Origin: Corynebacterium casei LMG S-19264
Lineage (GTDB): Bacteria; Actinomycetota; Actinomycetes; Mycobacteriales; Mycobacteriaceae
Assembly (NCBI RefSeq): GCF_000550785.1
Contig: NZ_CP004350.1
Location: 414,009 to 478,008 of the forward strand
Length of the DNA stretch: 64,000 nucleotides
Direction of reading: 5' to 3'
Of the stretch, positions 52,588 to 61,566 are shown one piece after another. The notes beneath the pieces are model-generated. The model had not been told where the DNA came from. It worked only from the letters and a program-made list of their open reading frames with translations, and searched no databases. The stretch's first letter is position 1. Each line of letters begins with the position of its first letter. The position numbers and the translations under genes were made by a program.

Positions 52588-53634
52588 ATGGCTGAGGAAA
52601 AGCAATTAACGGTTGCCGAACTGCTTGCTCGCAACGCCAAAGAGCGTGAGGGCCGTGCAGAAAAGAGCGCTTCCGCTAAGGAAACCGAAGGTGCCGAAGC
52701 ACAAGAAGCTCCGCGCCGTCGCCGTCGACGCAGCTTGGATGAGGGCGGAGTATCCGTCGCGGAGCTCACCGGCTCCATCAAGCGTGTCGAGGCTGAGCCT
52801 GCGCGTTCCCGTCACTCCAGCACAAGTGATTCCCCAGCTGCTGTAACCCGCGCTTCGAAGACGACTGAGAAGCCCGCTGAATCCAAGTCTTCTGAAGCCA
52901 AGGCACCAGAGGCCAAGCCTGAAGCTAAGCCAGCAGCAAAGGCTGGTGAGAAGGCAGACACAAAGGAAGCATCCAAGGGAACTGCTGCTGCGAAGTCTGC
53001 AGAGGCGAAGCCCACTGTCGCTAAGCCAGCGGCGAAGGCTAGTGAGAAGATCGAGAAGAAGGCTGAGAAGCCGGCCAATGATGACACGACAGTCATTCAG
53101 AAGGTCGACGCTCCTGCCGAGGATTCTTCGAAGGCTAAGGATGCTGCGGCGGGCCCGAAGGCTGCAAAGACGGATGAAACCACCGTTATGCCGGCACAGC
53201 CAGCAACTGCGGCTACTGGTGTGAAGGCGGCAGAAGCCAAGACGGCTACTGCTAGCCCAGCTGCCAAGGACACCGAGTCAACTGGTGAGATTCCAGTAGT
53301 TGAAGATGAGCGTCAGCCTGATTCGGCCAAGCTTGCACAGCGCGATGATGCTGAGCTGGATGAGGCGGAAGATGATGGCAAGCTCAGCGCAGTATCCATC
53401 GTGGTTCTAGCGCTTGTCGGCATCATCGTCGGTGCGATTGTATTCAAGGGCTTTGAAGTACTTTGGGGACGCTTTGACCGCATCATCGTCTCCATCTTGG
53501 CGCTGGTTGTTACTGGCGCCATGGTTGGTATCGTTCACGCGCTGCGCACTGCACGAGACGCAGTCTCAATGTCTTTGGCGGGCGTCGTCGGTCTGATTTT
53601 GACCTTCGGCCCACTGCTTATCATCCTGCTGTAG
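52588..53634 (+). CDS. Membrane protein with long Ala/Lys/Glu-rich disordered N terminus
   Basis: 348 residues. The first ~255 are low-complexity, dominated by Ala, Lys, Glu and Pro with recurring KPAxKAxEK and AKxAEAK units and an early basic patch (PRRRRRRSLDEGG). The C terminus has three membrane segments (SIVVLALVGIIVGAIVFKGF, IIVSILALVVTGAMVGIVHA, MSLAGVVGLILTFGPLLIIL). Mycobacteria and C. glutamicum have an equivalent membrane protein between ppx and proC. Function unknown; the Lys-rich tail could contact cell wall polymers or nucleic acid. Four bp after ppx, so very likely one operon. Confidence 0.8.
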   Translation: MAEEKQLTVAELLARNAKEREGRAEKSASAKETEGAEAQEAPRRRRRRSLDEGGVSVAELTGSIKRVEAEPARSRHSSTSDSPAAVTRASKTTEKPAESKSSEAKAPEAKPEAKPAAKAGEKADTKEASKGTAAAKSAEAKPTVAKPAAKASEKIEKKAEKPANDDTTVIQKVDAPAEDSSKAKDAAAGPKAAKTDETTVMPAQPATAATGVKAAEAKTATASPAAKDTESTGEIPVVEDERQPDSAKLAQRDDAELDEAEDDGKLSAVSIVVLALVGIIVGAIVFKGFEVLWGRFDRIIVSILALVVTGAMVGIVHALRTARDAVSMSLAGVVGLILTFGPLLIILL

Positions 53635-53750
53635 GTCCAATCGCGGTATGAATCCGCACATGTCGAATTAAGGTCTCAATTTCGAGAAATTTGCCGGCTA
53701 TTACCTTCTGGTGGTGGCCGGCTTTGACAATGTCTGGCACGCTGGAATAC

Positions 53751-54548
53751 ATGACAAAAATTGCAATTATCGGCGGTGGCCAGATTGGTGAAGCACTCAC
53801 CGGTGGTCTCATCGCATCAGGATTTGATGGAAAAGACATTGTTGTAACCAACCGTGGGGCAGAACGCCGCAAGGAGTTCGAGGAAACCTACAAGGTCAAC
53901 ACCACGGACAACAACCAGGAAGCAGTAAGCGACGCAGACGTTGTGTTCGTCTGCGTGAAGCCATACGCAATCGTCGACATGTTCGCAGAAATCAACGACA
54001 GCCTGCCTGAGGGTGCCGTTGTTGTGTCCATGGCCGCGGCAATCAATCTGGAGAAGCTCGAAGGCGCTGTGGGACCGAAGGTTCCAGTCGTGCGTTCTTT
54101 GCCTAATACACCAATGCTGGTACGAAACGGCATGAACATTGTGGTTCCGGGCAAGAACGTCACCAGTGAGCAGCTAGACACCGTTAAGGAACTGCTCTCC
54201 ACCGTGGGCCAGGTATTGGAGCTGACCGAAGACAAGATGGACGTGGCGGCAGCCTTGGCTGGTTCTGGTCCGGCTTATTACTTCCTTGTTACCGAGGCGC
54301 TCATCGACGCAGGCGTGAACCTGGGTCTTACTCGTGATCAGGCATCGGAATTGGCAAATGTTACCGCGGCCGGCGCAGGACAGCTTCTGGTGGAGTCTGA
54401 GAAGAACGCCAGCAGCCTGCGCTACGGTGTTTCCTCCCCGGGCGGCACCACCGTGGCAGCACTACGTGAGCTCGAAGAGTCCGGCATCCGTGGCGCATTC
54501 TTCCGCGCAATTGAGAAGTGCGTGGAGCGTACCCGCTCAATCAGCTAG
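53751..54548 (+). CDS. proC: Pyrroline-5-carboxylate reductase
   Basis: 265 residues from ATG 53751 (MTKIAIIGGGQIGEALTGGL). The NAD(P)-binding Rossmann motif GGGQIGEAL is followed by VFVCVKPYAI, VVSMAAAINLEKLE and VVRSLPNTPMLVRNG. The C-terminal dimer domain holds AALAGSGPAYYFLVTEALID and SSPGGTTVAALRELEESGIR, the family signature. It catalyses the last step of proline synthesis. A longer frame opens upstream but the ATG here matches the family start. Confidence 0.96.
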   Translation: MTKIAIIGGGQIGEALTGGLIASGFDGKDIVVTNRGAERRKEFEETYKVNTTDNNQEAVSDADVVFVCVKPYAIVDMFAEINDSLPEGAVVVSMAAAINLEKLEGAVGPKVPVVRSLPNTPMLVRNGMNIVVPGKNVTSEQLDTVKELLSTVGQVLELTEDKMDVAAALAGSGPAYYFLVTEALIDAGVNLGLTRDQASELANVTAAGAGQLLVESEKNASSLRYGVSSPGGTTVAALRELEESGIRGAFFRAIEKCVERTRSIS

Positions 54549-54813
54549 ACAATCCGCCGGTTATTCCGACAATGTGAACAATGTGACAAATCTGACTCAA
54601 GTGTCCTGAGCGCTCAAAGTTTCCCAGGGTACACGCAGGGTAAATAACGTACGTGTGATACCCGCGGGGGTGAAATGAATAGTTGTGACAGGAAATTTTT
54701 ACACTTGAGTCGCATTAGTCACATGTTTCACGCTAGGCTGGTTCCAGCACGAACGTGATCATTCTGTGGGAGGGGAAGCCTACAGCGCGTTTCGGGCTGA
54801 AAGGTATTGGATT

Positions 54814-55005
54814 ATGGCTAATGAAGATAAGGGAACCTTTCTAACGGTCGCAGAGGTCGCGGATATAATGCGCGTCTCGAAGATGACTGTTTACCGACTG
54901 GTTCATGCAGGCGATCTGCCAGCTGTTCGCGTGGGACGTTCTTTCCGCGTTAACGACAAGGCAGTTCAGGATTACTTGAACAACTCGGTTTACGACGTTG
55001 GATAG
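54814..55005 (+). CDS. Small helix-turn-helix (excisionase/BldC-type) DNA-binding protein
   Basis: 63 residues from ATG 54814, with AAAGG ten bases upstream. Almost the whole protein is a MerR-like winged HTH: FLTVAEVADIMRVSKMTVYR, LVHAGDLPAVRVGRSFRVND and KAVQDYLNNSV. Actinobacteria keep this gene between proC and the bS22 gene (Rv0500A position in M. tuberculosis), so it is a chromosomal regulator rather than phage debris. Target genes unknown. A long hairpin follows at 55028-55081. Confidence 0.88.
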   Translation: MANEDKGTFLTVAEVADIMRVSKMTVYRLVHAGDLPAVRVGRSFRVNDKAVQDYLNNSVYDVG

Positions 55006-55027
55006 TCCGCTCCTGTTTTAAGTCTCG

Positions 55028-55081
55028 CAGCGCCCTCCTCTTTGTGTCTCACTGTTTGTGGACAGAAGGTGGAGGGCGCTG
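55028..55081 (+). terminator. Long hairpin after the HTH gene
   Basis: CAGCGCCCTCC (55028-55038) pairs with GGAGGGCGCTG (55071-55081), with an inner TGTC/GACA pairing. A short TTGT follows. Likely terminator with an extended loop. Confidence 0.65.
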
Positions 55082-55221
55082 TTGTATGCGTTATAAAAGG
55101 GGCGTTTTGGGCGCTGGTACTTCGACCAGTAGAATGATATGCATTCGTGTCAGCGCCCGCGCGCCGATTCTGGCTGCGGCCTGCTAAAGAGTGCACCTTG
55201 AGCGGGTAAGGAGCTGACAGG

Positions 55222-55237
55222 TTTAGTACGTACTAAA
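55222..55237. promoter_or_regulatory. 16-bp perfect palindrome upstream of the bS22 gene
   Basis: TTTAGTACGTACTAAA is a perfect palindrome ending 20 bp before the start codon, next to the ribosome site GAAAGGAA. It could be an operator or a leader hairpin controlling the ribosomal peptide gene. Confidence 0.5.
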
Positions 55238-55257
55238 AGTTTGAAAGGAAACCTCCT

Positions 55258-55359
55258 ATGGGTTCAGTTATTAAGAAGCGTCGTAAGCGCATGTCCAAGA
55301 AGAAGCACCGCAAGATGCTTCGCCGCACTCGCGTGCAGCGTCGTAAGCTGGGCAAGTAA
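55258..55359 (+). CDS. Small ribosomal protein bS22 (AURKAIP1/COX24-like), 33 residues
   Basis: A 33-residue, extremely basic peptide with [20 protein letters not shown] and ending [12 protein letters not shown]. It is practically the same as the mycobacterial peptide identified in the small ribosomal subunit as bS22 (Rv0500B position). The ATG follows GAAAGGAAACCTCCT. A strong terminator follows 13 bp after the stop. The gene is easily missed because of its length. Location next to the HTH and serB genes is conserved in mycobacteria. Confidence 0.93.
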   Translation: MGSVIKKRRKRMSKKKHRKMLRRTRVQRRKLGK

Positions 55360-55371
55360 AGCTTCAAAAGC

Positions 55372-55417
55372 CAAGGCTCTGAGTCTCCACTTCGGTGGGA
55401 ACTCAGAGCCTTGTGTT
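55372..55417 (+). terminator. Intrinsic terminator of the bS22 gene
   Basis: CAAGGCTCTGAGT (55372-55384) pairs with ACTCAGAGCCTTG (55401-55413); the inner loop forms a CCAC-TTCG-GTGG tetraloop hairpin. TGTT follows. Confidence 0.85.
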
Positions 55418-55469
55418 ATATCCGGGCTTGCATGCTGGGTGGATAAATGTGACTTAGGGAGCGGGCCTT

Positions 55470-56543
55470 CTACTTAGTACTCTTTGGGCCCTTGGTGCCA
55501 CGCTTGAGAATCAGGCGCCAGCTGCCGAGTGAGAAGACGGCAGTGAGAAGGGCTGGAAGGCCATAGGCGCGGACGGCCCGGCGAACGGAACGGTAGTCAC
55601 GGATGAGCCAGTCGTTGTCCTCGGCGTAGTCACGCAGTTTCTTGTCCGGATTAATCGCCACGGCGGTGCCAACCATAGACAGCATGGGGACGTCGTTCGC
55701 AGAATCGGAATAAGCGGTGCAGCGAGCTAGATCTAGTTGTTCAATGGTGGCAAGAGCCGCAACCGCATGGCGCTTGCCGGGGCCGTGCAAGATATCGCCC
55801 ACGAGCCTGCCGGTGAACTTGCCGTCTTTGACCTCCGCGACGGTGCCGAGCGCGCCAGTAAAGCCGAATCGCTGCGCAAGAATCTGCGCCAACTGCACCG
55901 GGGTGGCGGTGACAAGCCAAACCTGTTGCCCGGCATCCAAGTGCATCTGCGCCAACTCCCGGGTTCCAGGATAAGCGCGCCGGGCCATGGAATTATCCAC
56001 AATCTCTTCACACAAAGCCACCATGTCATCCACGGAACGGTCTTTGAAAAAATCCAAGGCTAATTCGCGGCCTTTGTCCACGTCTTGGGCGTTTTCTTTG
56101 CCGGAGATTCGAAATTTTAACTGCTTCCACACAATGGTGCGGATCTGTTTGAAGGTCAGAAAGCGCTTGCGCGCCAGGCCCAGTCCAAATGAAATCAGGG
56201 AAGAGCCCTGAATCAAGGTGTTATCAACATCAAAGAATGCTGCCGCACCAGAATCAATCGGGATATCAGGGTCGGCTGCGGTGATGTGCTTGCTGCCAGC
56301 AGCGTCAAAAGAACCAGAAACCGAATCCACGCCTTTGGTGAAAGAGTCGAAATCTAGCCCGAAGACTTCTTCAATCGCGGCTCCTGCAGCAGCTTCACCG
56401 GCGGCGCGCTGAGCTTCATCATTGATGGGCGGCAGGTAGGTGTTTTCAACGAAATTGCGCAGGTTGCCGCGGCTTGCCGTCCAGTTCGCCAGGAAATCAC
56501 GAGGTGATTCCGGGAAGCCTGGAGGGGTAGGGTTAGAAGTCAT
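55470..56543 (-). CDS. serB: HAD-IB family phosphatase (SerB1-like phosphoserine phosphatase)
   Basis: 357 residues from ATG 56543 ([20 protein letters not shown]), with CAGGAA upstream. HAD motifs: [15 protein letters not shown] (motif I, nucleophile first Asp), [19 protein letters not shown] (motif II Thr), GKRHAVAAL (motif III Lys) and [15 protein letters not shown] (motif IV). A C-terminal hydrophobic stretch ([20 protein letters not shown]) may anchor it to the membrane. A 100-residue N-terminal region precedes the HAD core. The mycobacterial gene at this place is annotated serB1, but lysophospholipid or other substrates are possible for this subfamily. Confidence 0.85.
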   Translation of the reverse strand: MTSNPTPPGFPESPRDFLANWTASRGNLRNFVENTYLPPINDEAQRAAGEAAAGAAIEEVFGLDFDSFTKGVDSVSGSFDAAGSKHITAADPDIPIDSGAAAFFDVDNTLIQGSSLISFGLGLARKRFLTFKQIRTIVWKQLKFRISGKENAQDVDKGRELALDFFKDRSVDDMVALCEEIVDNSMARRAYPGTRELAQMHLDAGQQVWLVTATPVQLAQILAQRFGFTGALGTVAEVKDGKFTGRLVGDILHGPGKRHAVAALATIEQLDLARCTAYSDSANDVPMLSMVGTAVAINPDKKLRDYAEDNDWLIRDYRSVRRAVRAYGLPALLTAVFSLGSWRLILKRGTKGPKSTK

Positions 56544-56658
56544 CGCGTTCCTGGGGGAGAGGTTAAAGCTCAAAGTCTTTCAGTAACGTTTCCATAGTAA
56601 TGGTTTTAGGCCTGTGCGTCTTGCGGAGCCAAGACGCAAGAAGCCCTCAGGGTTACTC

Positions 56659-56919
56659 ATGCTGTTGAAAAGGAGAACTGCCATCCACACCGTTGAATTG
56701 ATGGTTCGCACCACGTGCGGATCGTGTAAACGCGTCCATGAACAAATCAAGCCAGTCGTCGCAGATGCTGGTGCCAAGCTTGTGGTGCGAAATGTTGACC
56801 ATGACAAGGAGCTGGCTGCGGAATACGGTGACCGCGTTCCGGTTGTGGTGGTTGACAGTGAAGAATTTAGCGCCTGGGAAGTAGACAATGCCGAACTCGC
56901 TGCGGAGCTTGCACAGTAA
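56659..56919 (+). CDS. Glutaredoxin-like protein (DUF836 family)
   Basis: About 78-86 residues of thioredoxin-fold type: HTVELMVRTTCGSCKRVHEQ with the CGSC redox pair, then KLVVRNVDHDKELAAEYGDR and VPVVVVDSEEFSAWEVD with the cis-Pro. The start is unclear. ATG 56659 is listed; a good AAGGAG (56670-56675) lies downstream of it, seven bases before an ATC codon at 56683, and the next ATG (56700) would cut the first strand. This gene sits between serB and hemA, as in other corynebacteria. Possible thiol-redox partner, substrate unknown. Confidence 0.82.
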   Translation: MLLKRRTAIHTVELMVRTTCGSCKRVHEQIKPVVADAGAKLVVRNVDHDKELAAEYGDRVPVVVVDSEEFSAWEVDNAELAAELAQ

Positions 56920-57169
56920 GCGCACATTGCAGCTGAGCAGAGCGTTGGTGGCCGCTCAGTTCGGGATCCGTCAACTAAAAGGGTATCCTTTGGGTTGATC
57001 TTAAATATCGTATTTTTTATTGATAAAAGGGGTGCGGTGTTCTAAGCGCTCACAGCCCCATGAATCTGCCAAGAAGACAGCTTTTAAAGTCCCCATTTTT
57101 AAAGCGGCCGCTGTGGCAGTGCACATTGTGAGCAGCTAACGCCGCATCCGCACGCGTGGAGGAATGTTC

Positions 57170-58522
57170 ATGAGCATGCTCGTTGTGGGAATGTCCCACC
57201 AGTCAGCCCCAGTGGCGCTGCTAGAACGACTCAGCATGGATGACACGGTTCGTAATGACACTTGTGAGGTTTTGACTCAGAAGCCGTCATTGTCTGAGGC
57301 GATGATCGTGTCCACTTGTAACCGCCTTGAGGTTTATACCGTCACTAATTCTTTCCACACTGGTGTCCAGGATGTGGTGAAGGTATTGGCTGCCAATTCA
57401 GGTGTGGATGAGGATGAGCTGCGCGGTTATTTGTACGTGCGCTATGCCGATGCCGCGGCGGAGCATTTGCTTACCGTTGCAGCGGGCTTGGATTCCATGG
57501 TGGTGGGTGAGCAGCAGATTATTGGTCAGGTTCGCACGGCCTACCAGCACGCGGCGGAGCAGGGCGCGATTGGTCCGCGCATTCACGCCTTGGCGCAGTC
57601 GGCGTTGCACACTGGCAAGCGCGTGCATTCTGAAACAACAATTGATGAGGCCGGATCTTCGATGGTCTCTTTCGCTTTTGACCAGGCCATGATGGGTATG
57701 GGGGCAGTGGATCTACGCGGTAAGACGGCGTTGATTCTCGGCGCGGGTGCTATGTCTTCGCTGGCAGCAACGCAGGCAGGTCGTTTGGGCGTGGATAAGT
57801 TGATCATTGCTAATCGCACGTTTGATCGTGCGGAGCGTTTGGTGGGACATTCCATCGAGGCGGGTGTGCAGGCAGAGGCGATTGACTTCGCGGACCGCGC
57901 GCAGGTGCTTGCCGATGTCGATTTGGCCATTTCCGCCACTGGCGCCCAAGACTTCACTCTGGCTAAGGACGATATTCCAGCGGGCCACAATTTGATGATG
58001 GTGGACTTGTCTTTGCCACGCGATATTGATGATGCCGTGATGGAGCATGAGGGCGTGACGCTGATCAATATTGAGCGCCTCAGCAACTCTTTGGAAGCAG
58101 CAGATACCGAGGTCGCGGGCGGTACAGATCCGCAGGTTGCAGCGCGAAAGATTGTGCGCGAAGAGTTGGAGGCTTATAGCTCCGCGCAGCGTGTGCGAGA
58201 GGTTGTGCCAGCGGTAGCGGCTTTGCGCCGTCGCGCAGCAGACGTCGTCGAGTGCGAGTTGGGCAGGTTGCAGCAAAAGTCGCCAGAGCTTACCGATGAA
58301 CAAATTGGGGACGTTTCCCAAGCGCTCAAGCGCGTGGTGGACAAGTTGCTGCATGAGCCAACTGTTCGCGCGAAGAAGCTGGCTGCGAACTCCGGTACAG
58401 TCAGCCATGAAACCGCACTGCAAGAACTCTTTGGCCTGCAGCTTGAAGGTTCCGGCGTTGCCGTTGATGTCAAAGAATTACCAGAAAATCTTGATGCTCA
58501 GGTATCAGGAAAGGATGTATAG
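57170..58522 (+). CDS. hemA: Glutamyl-tRNA reductase
   Basis: 450 residues from ATG 57170, six bases after GGAGGA (57158-57163). First step of C5-pathway tetrapyrrole synthesis: Glu-tRNA to glutamate-1-semialdehyde with NADPH. Visible: [18 protein letters not shown], the catalytic Cys in [35 protein letters not shown] motif [15 protein letters not shown] and the helical C-terminal dimerisation region ([17 protein letters not shown]). It heads hemA-hemC, with hemC beginning 2 bp after its stop. Confidence 0.96.
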   Translation: MSMLVVGMSHQSAPVALLERLSMDDTVRNDTCEVLTQKPSLSEAMIVSTCNRLEVYTVTNSFHTGVQDVVKVLAANSGVDEDELRGYLYVRYADAAAEHLLTVAAGLDSMVVGEQQIIGQVRTAYQHAAEQGAIGPRIHALAQSALHTGKRVHSETTIDEAGSSMVSFAFDQAMMGMGAVDLRGKTALILGAGAMSSLAATQAGRLGVDKLIIANRTFDRAERLVGHSIEAGVQAEAIDFADRAQVLADVDLAISATGAQDFTLAKDDIPAGHNLMMVDLSLPRDIDDAVMEHEGVTLINIERLSNSLEAADTEVAGGTDPQVAARKIVREELEAYSSAQRVREVVPAVAALRRRAADVVECELGRLQQKSPELTDEQIGDVSQALKRVVDKLLHEPTVRAKKLAANSGTVSHETALQELFGLQLEGSGVAVDVKELPENLDAQVSGKDV

Positions 58523-58524
58523 GA

Positions 58525-59445
58525 ATGTCTGAAACTACTCAGGACAAGCCACTGAAAAAGATTGGCACCCGTGGCTCCAAGCTGGCAACAACGCAGGCTG
58601 GGCATGTGCGGGACTGGATTACGGCGAATGGCACTCCTAGTGAACTGCACATTGTGACTACTGCGGGTGACGTCAACATGGCGCCCGTTGAGCGCATTGG
58701 TGTGGGTGTGTTCACCCATGCCCTGCGCGAGGCGCTGCATGAGCGCGAATGCGATATCGCGGTGCATTCTTTCAAGGACCTTCCCACGGCGCCGGATGAG
58801 CGTTTCCACCTTATCGTGCCAACGCGTGAAGATAACCGTGAGGCGCTTATCGCACGTGACGGCCTCACGCTTGAGCAGCTGCCAAAGGGGGCCAAGGTAG
58901 GTACCTCTGCACCACGTCGTGTGTCCCAGCTCAAGGCGTTGCGCCCGGATCTGGATATCCGCCCGCTGCGCGGCAACATTGAAACTCGCATGTCTTATGT
59001 CACCGACGGCGAACTAGACGCTGTCATGTTGGCTTATGCCGGACTAGTCCGCGCAGGTTATGCCGACCGCGCCACTGAGGTATTCTCCCCGGATGTCATC
59101 ATGCCTGCCCCAGCGCAGGGCGCGTTGGCTGTGGAGGTCAATGCTTCCGATGCCGAGCTGGTCAACGCAGTGAACTCAGTATCTGATGCCAAGGCAGGGC
59201 TGCAAGCTGCTGGTGAGCGCGCAATCTTGCGCCGTCTCGAAGCAGGATGCACCGCGCCAGTGGCAGCGACATCGGTCATCGATGGTGACATGATCACCGT
59301 CCACGGCGGGGTCTTCGCACTCGACGGCTCCAAGCAGATGGTTGCCGCTGAGACCGGTCCGCTGGAAAACGCGTATGACCTGGGAGTCAAGGTCGCAGAA
59401 TCTCTCCTCGAGCAGGGGGCAAGCGAAATCCTCGACGCTAGCTAA
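58525..59445 (+). CDS. hemC: Porphobilinogen deaminase (hydroxymethylbilane synthase)
   Basis: 306 residues. Start [20 protein letters not shown], with AAAGGA about ten bases upstream inside the hemA end. Motifs: [64 protein letters not shown] and the dipyrromethane-attachment Cys in [13 protein letters not shown]. It joins four porphobilinogen units to hydroxymethylbilane. Two bp after hemA, so translationally coupled; a terminator lies 170 bp downstream. Confidence 0.97.
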   Translation: MSETTQDKPLKKIGTRGSKLATTQAGHVRDWITANGTPSELHIVTTAGDVNMAPVERIGVGVFTHALREALHERECDIAVHSFKDLPTAPDERFHLIVPTREDNREALIARDGLTLEQLPKGAKVGTSAPRRVSQLKALRPDLDIRPLRGNIETRMSYVTDGELDAVMLAYAGLVRAGYADRATEVFSPDVIMPAPAQGALAVEVNASDAELVNAVNSVSDAKAGLQAAGERAILRRLEAGCTAPVAATSVIDGDMITVHGGVFALDGSKQMVAAETGPLENAYDLGVKVAESLLEQGASEILDAS

Positions 59446-59788
59446 AAACTCTTCTCATACTCGCTGAGCCCCGCGTGGGGCGAGCATCCGGAGCCTGTGG
59501 AACTGTGTGACGTGGCACCTGTTATAGGTGTGGGTTTTGATTGCGGCCAGTTCAACTTATATGGTGTAAATATCACATGGTCTATTCCGGATGTTTTATC
59601 GGCTCCCTTTAAGAGCACCCAGGGTGGAAAACCCTGGGCTTTTGACCGTAATGACCAGTTCATATTTCCGTTTTGCACATTGGCTCAACGGTCTTTAGCG
59701 TCCAGCGTTTCCACCGGCACGATCTCTATGGTGGCGCGCGGTGGCAAAGACCACATTGATTGCCGTTGATACTAGAAAAGAACCTTTA
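59446..59788. other. 343-bp gap between hemC and hemD
   Basis: It holds the hairpin terminator at 59616-59643 and, after it, presumably a separate promoter for hemD. Forward open frames here have no family support. Confidence 0.5.
59616..59643 (+). terminator. Intrinsic terminator between hemC and hemD
   Basis: CCCAGGGT (59618-59625) pairs with ACCCTGGG (59631-59638) over a 5-base loop, with flanking AGCA/GGCT partly extending it, then CTTTTG. Confidence 0.7.
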
Positions 59789-61513
59789 ATGAGCAATGCC
59801 GTGCCCCAGCTTGGCAAAGTTATCTTCGTTGGCGCAGGCCCAGGAAACCCTGAGTTACTGACCGTACGTGCCCGTGAAGTACTAGCCCATAACGCGATCG
59901 CGATCGTAGATTCTGAGGTTTTAAACGGTGTTCGGGACATAGTTGGCTGCGCTCTTCCAGTTCCGGAAGACAAGCTCAAAGCATATGAAGCTCACTATGA
60001 AGAGCTTGTTGCAGAAGCCAAGGCACAAGGCGCGCGTCGTAAGCCGCCACGTCCAGTGGCGCCAACCGCAGCGGATTTGCGCGAAGCAACCCCCACCAAT
60101 GGGGAATCTGGCGTAGCTGCCAATGTAGAGGCTGTCACCAAGGGACTGGAAGAAGCGCAGGCCTTTGCCGTGGAGCATCACCACCCAGAATCCCTGGATG
60201 TCATCCGCCTCGTTGCCGGAAACCCACTCAACCGTGAATCGATTAAGGCAGAGATCAACGCAGTGGCAGCAGCTGGCTTGGAATTCCAGGTCGTGCCAGG
60301 CATGTCTTTGCCATCCACCGTGCCTTCCTTCGCTGGTCTGGCCTTGGGTTCTACCTACACCGAAGCAGATGTCACCGACGGCGAAGTTGACTGGGACCGC
60401 CTTGCACAGGCGGCACAGCCACTTGTGCTACAGGCAACCGCTGAGCATCTTCCACTGATTTCTCAAGAGCTGCTGTCTCGTGGTCTACCAGCTGATACGG
60501 AAGCGTTTGTGACCGTGCACGGTACTACCCGTTTGCAGCGTACGTATGAGACGAACTTGGGGACCATCGGCAAGCTGAATGCGGAACTGGCTGGCCCGTT
60601 GGTCATTACTTTGGGCCGCAGCTTTGACGACCGCAACAAGTACTCCTGGTGGGAGAACCGTTCCCTTTACGGCTGGCGTGTGCTGGTGCCACGTCCAAAG
60701 GACCAGGCTGCGCCCATGTCAGCGCGTCTGGCATCCTACGGTGCCATCCCGCAATCCGTGCCCACCATTTCTGTGGAGCCACCACGCAACCCAGCGCAGA
60801 TGGACCGCGCTATCAAGGGCATCGTGGAAGGCCGCTACAAGTGGATTGTTTTCACCTCCGTCAACGCCGTGACCGCGGTGTGGGACAAAATTGCTGACTT
60901 CGGCCTCGACGCGCGTGACTTCGCTGGCGTCAACCTTGCCGCCGTAGGGGAGAAGACCGCCGACGCCATCCGCGAAAAAGGCATGCAGCCTGAGGTGCTA
61001 CCAAAGCCAAACCGCCAAAACGCTGAGGGCCTGGTTGACGTTTTCCCGAACTTCGTTGAAGACATCGACGCCGTTGGCCGCGTGCTTTTGCCACGCGCTG
61101 ATATCGCCGGCGAAGCACTCGTTACCGGCCTGGAAGGTCTGGGCTGGGAAGTTGATGACGTTGTTGCTTACCGCACCGTGCGCGCGGCACCACCATCATC
61201 TGAAGTTCGCGACATGATTAAATCCGGTGGCTTCGACGCCGTGGCGTTTACCTCCGGCTCGACCGTCCGCAACCTGGTTGGCATTGCCGGTAAACCACAC
61301 CAGCGCACCATCATCGCCTGCATTGGCCCATCCACCAAGGCTGCTGCCGAAGAGATGGGTCTGCGCGTTGACGTCATGCCAGAAGTCGCCGATGTTCCAT
61401 CACTCGTTGATGCCCTCGCCGACCACGTCGCAGCCCTGCGCGCCTCCGGCAACCTGCCCGCACCCCGCAAGAAACGCCGCGCACGCAAGAAGACCGTTAA
61501 AGTCGAAGGTTAA
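59789..61513 (+). CDS. hemD: Uroporphyrinogen-III synthase fused to a SUMT-like domain
   Basis: 574 residues from ATG 59789 (MSNAVPQLGKVIFVGAGPGN). The N-terminal ~250 residues resemble uroporphyrinogen-III C-methyltransferase (FVGAGPGNPELLTVRAREVL; FQVVPGMSLPSTVPSFAGLA). However, the SAM-binding block GGDPFVFGRGGEE of active enzymes is here VAGNPLNRESIKAE, and an Ala/Pro-rich insert interrupts the domain, so methyltransferase activity is doubtful. The C-terminal ~270 residues are uroporphyrinogen-III synthase (GWRVLVPRPKDQAAPMSARL, KWIVFTSVNAVTAVWDKIAD, DAVAFTSGSTVRNLVGIAGK). The very C terminus is basic (PRKKRRARKKTVK). It acts between HemC and HemB-independent later steps. The start has only a weak purine stretch. 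Confidence 0.93.
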   Translation: MSNAVPQLGKVIFVGAGPGNPELLTVRAREVLAHNAIAIVDSEVLNGVRDIVGCALPVPEDKLKAYEAHYEELVAEAKAQGARRKPPRPVAPTAADLREATPTNGESGVAANVEAVTKGLEEAQAFAVEHHHPESLDVIRLVAGNPLNRESIKAEINAVAAAGLEFQVVPGMSLPSTVPSFAGLALGSTYTEADVTDGEVDWDRLAQAAQPLVLQATAEHLPLISQELLSRGLPADTEAFVTVHGTTRLQRTYETNLGTIGKLNAELAGPLVITLGRSFDDRNKYSWWENRSLYGWRVLVPRPKDQAAPMSARLASYGAIPQSVPTISVEPPRNPAQMDRAIKGIVEGRYKWIVFTSVNAVTAVWDKIADFGLDARDFAGVNLAAVGEKTADAIREKGMQPEVLPKPNRQNAEGLVDVFPNFVEDIDAVGRVLLPRADIAGEALVTGLEGLGWEVDDVVAYRTVRAAPPSSEVRDMIKSGGFDAVAFTSGSTVRNLVGIAGKPHQRTIIACIGPSTKAAAEEMGLRVDVMPEVADVPSLVDALADHVAALRASGNLPAPRKKRRARKKTVKVEG

Positions 61514-61566
61514 AGTGCTAGCGCACTTTAACGTAAGAGACTTCAAGCTGAAGGAGCCTGATCAAG

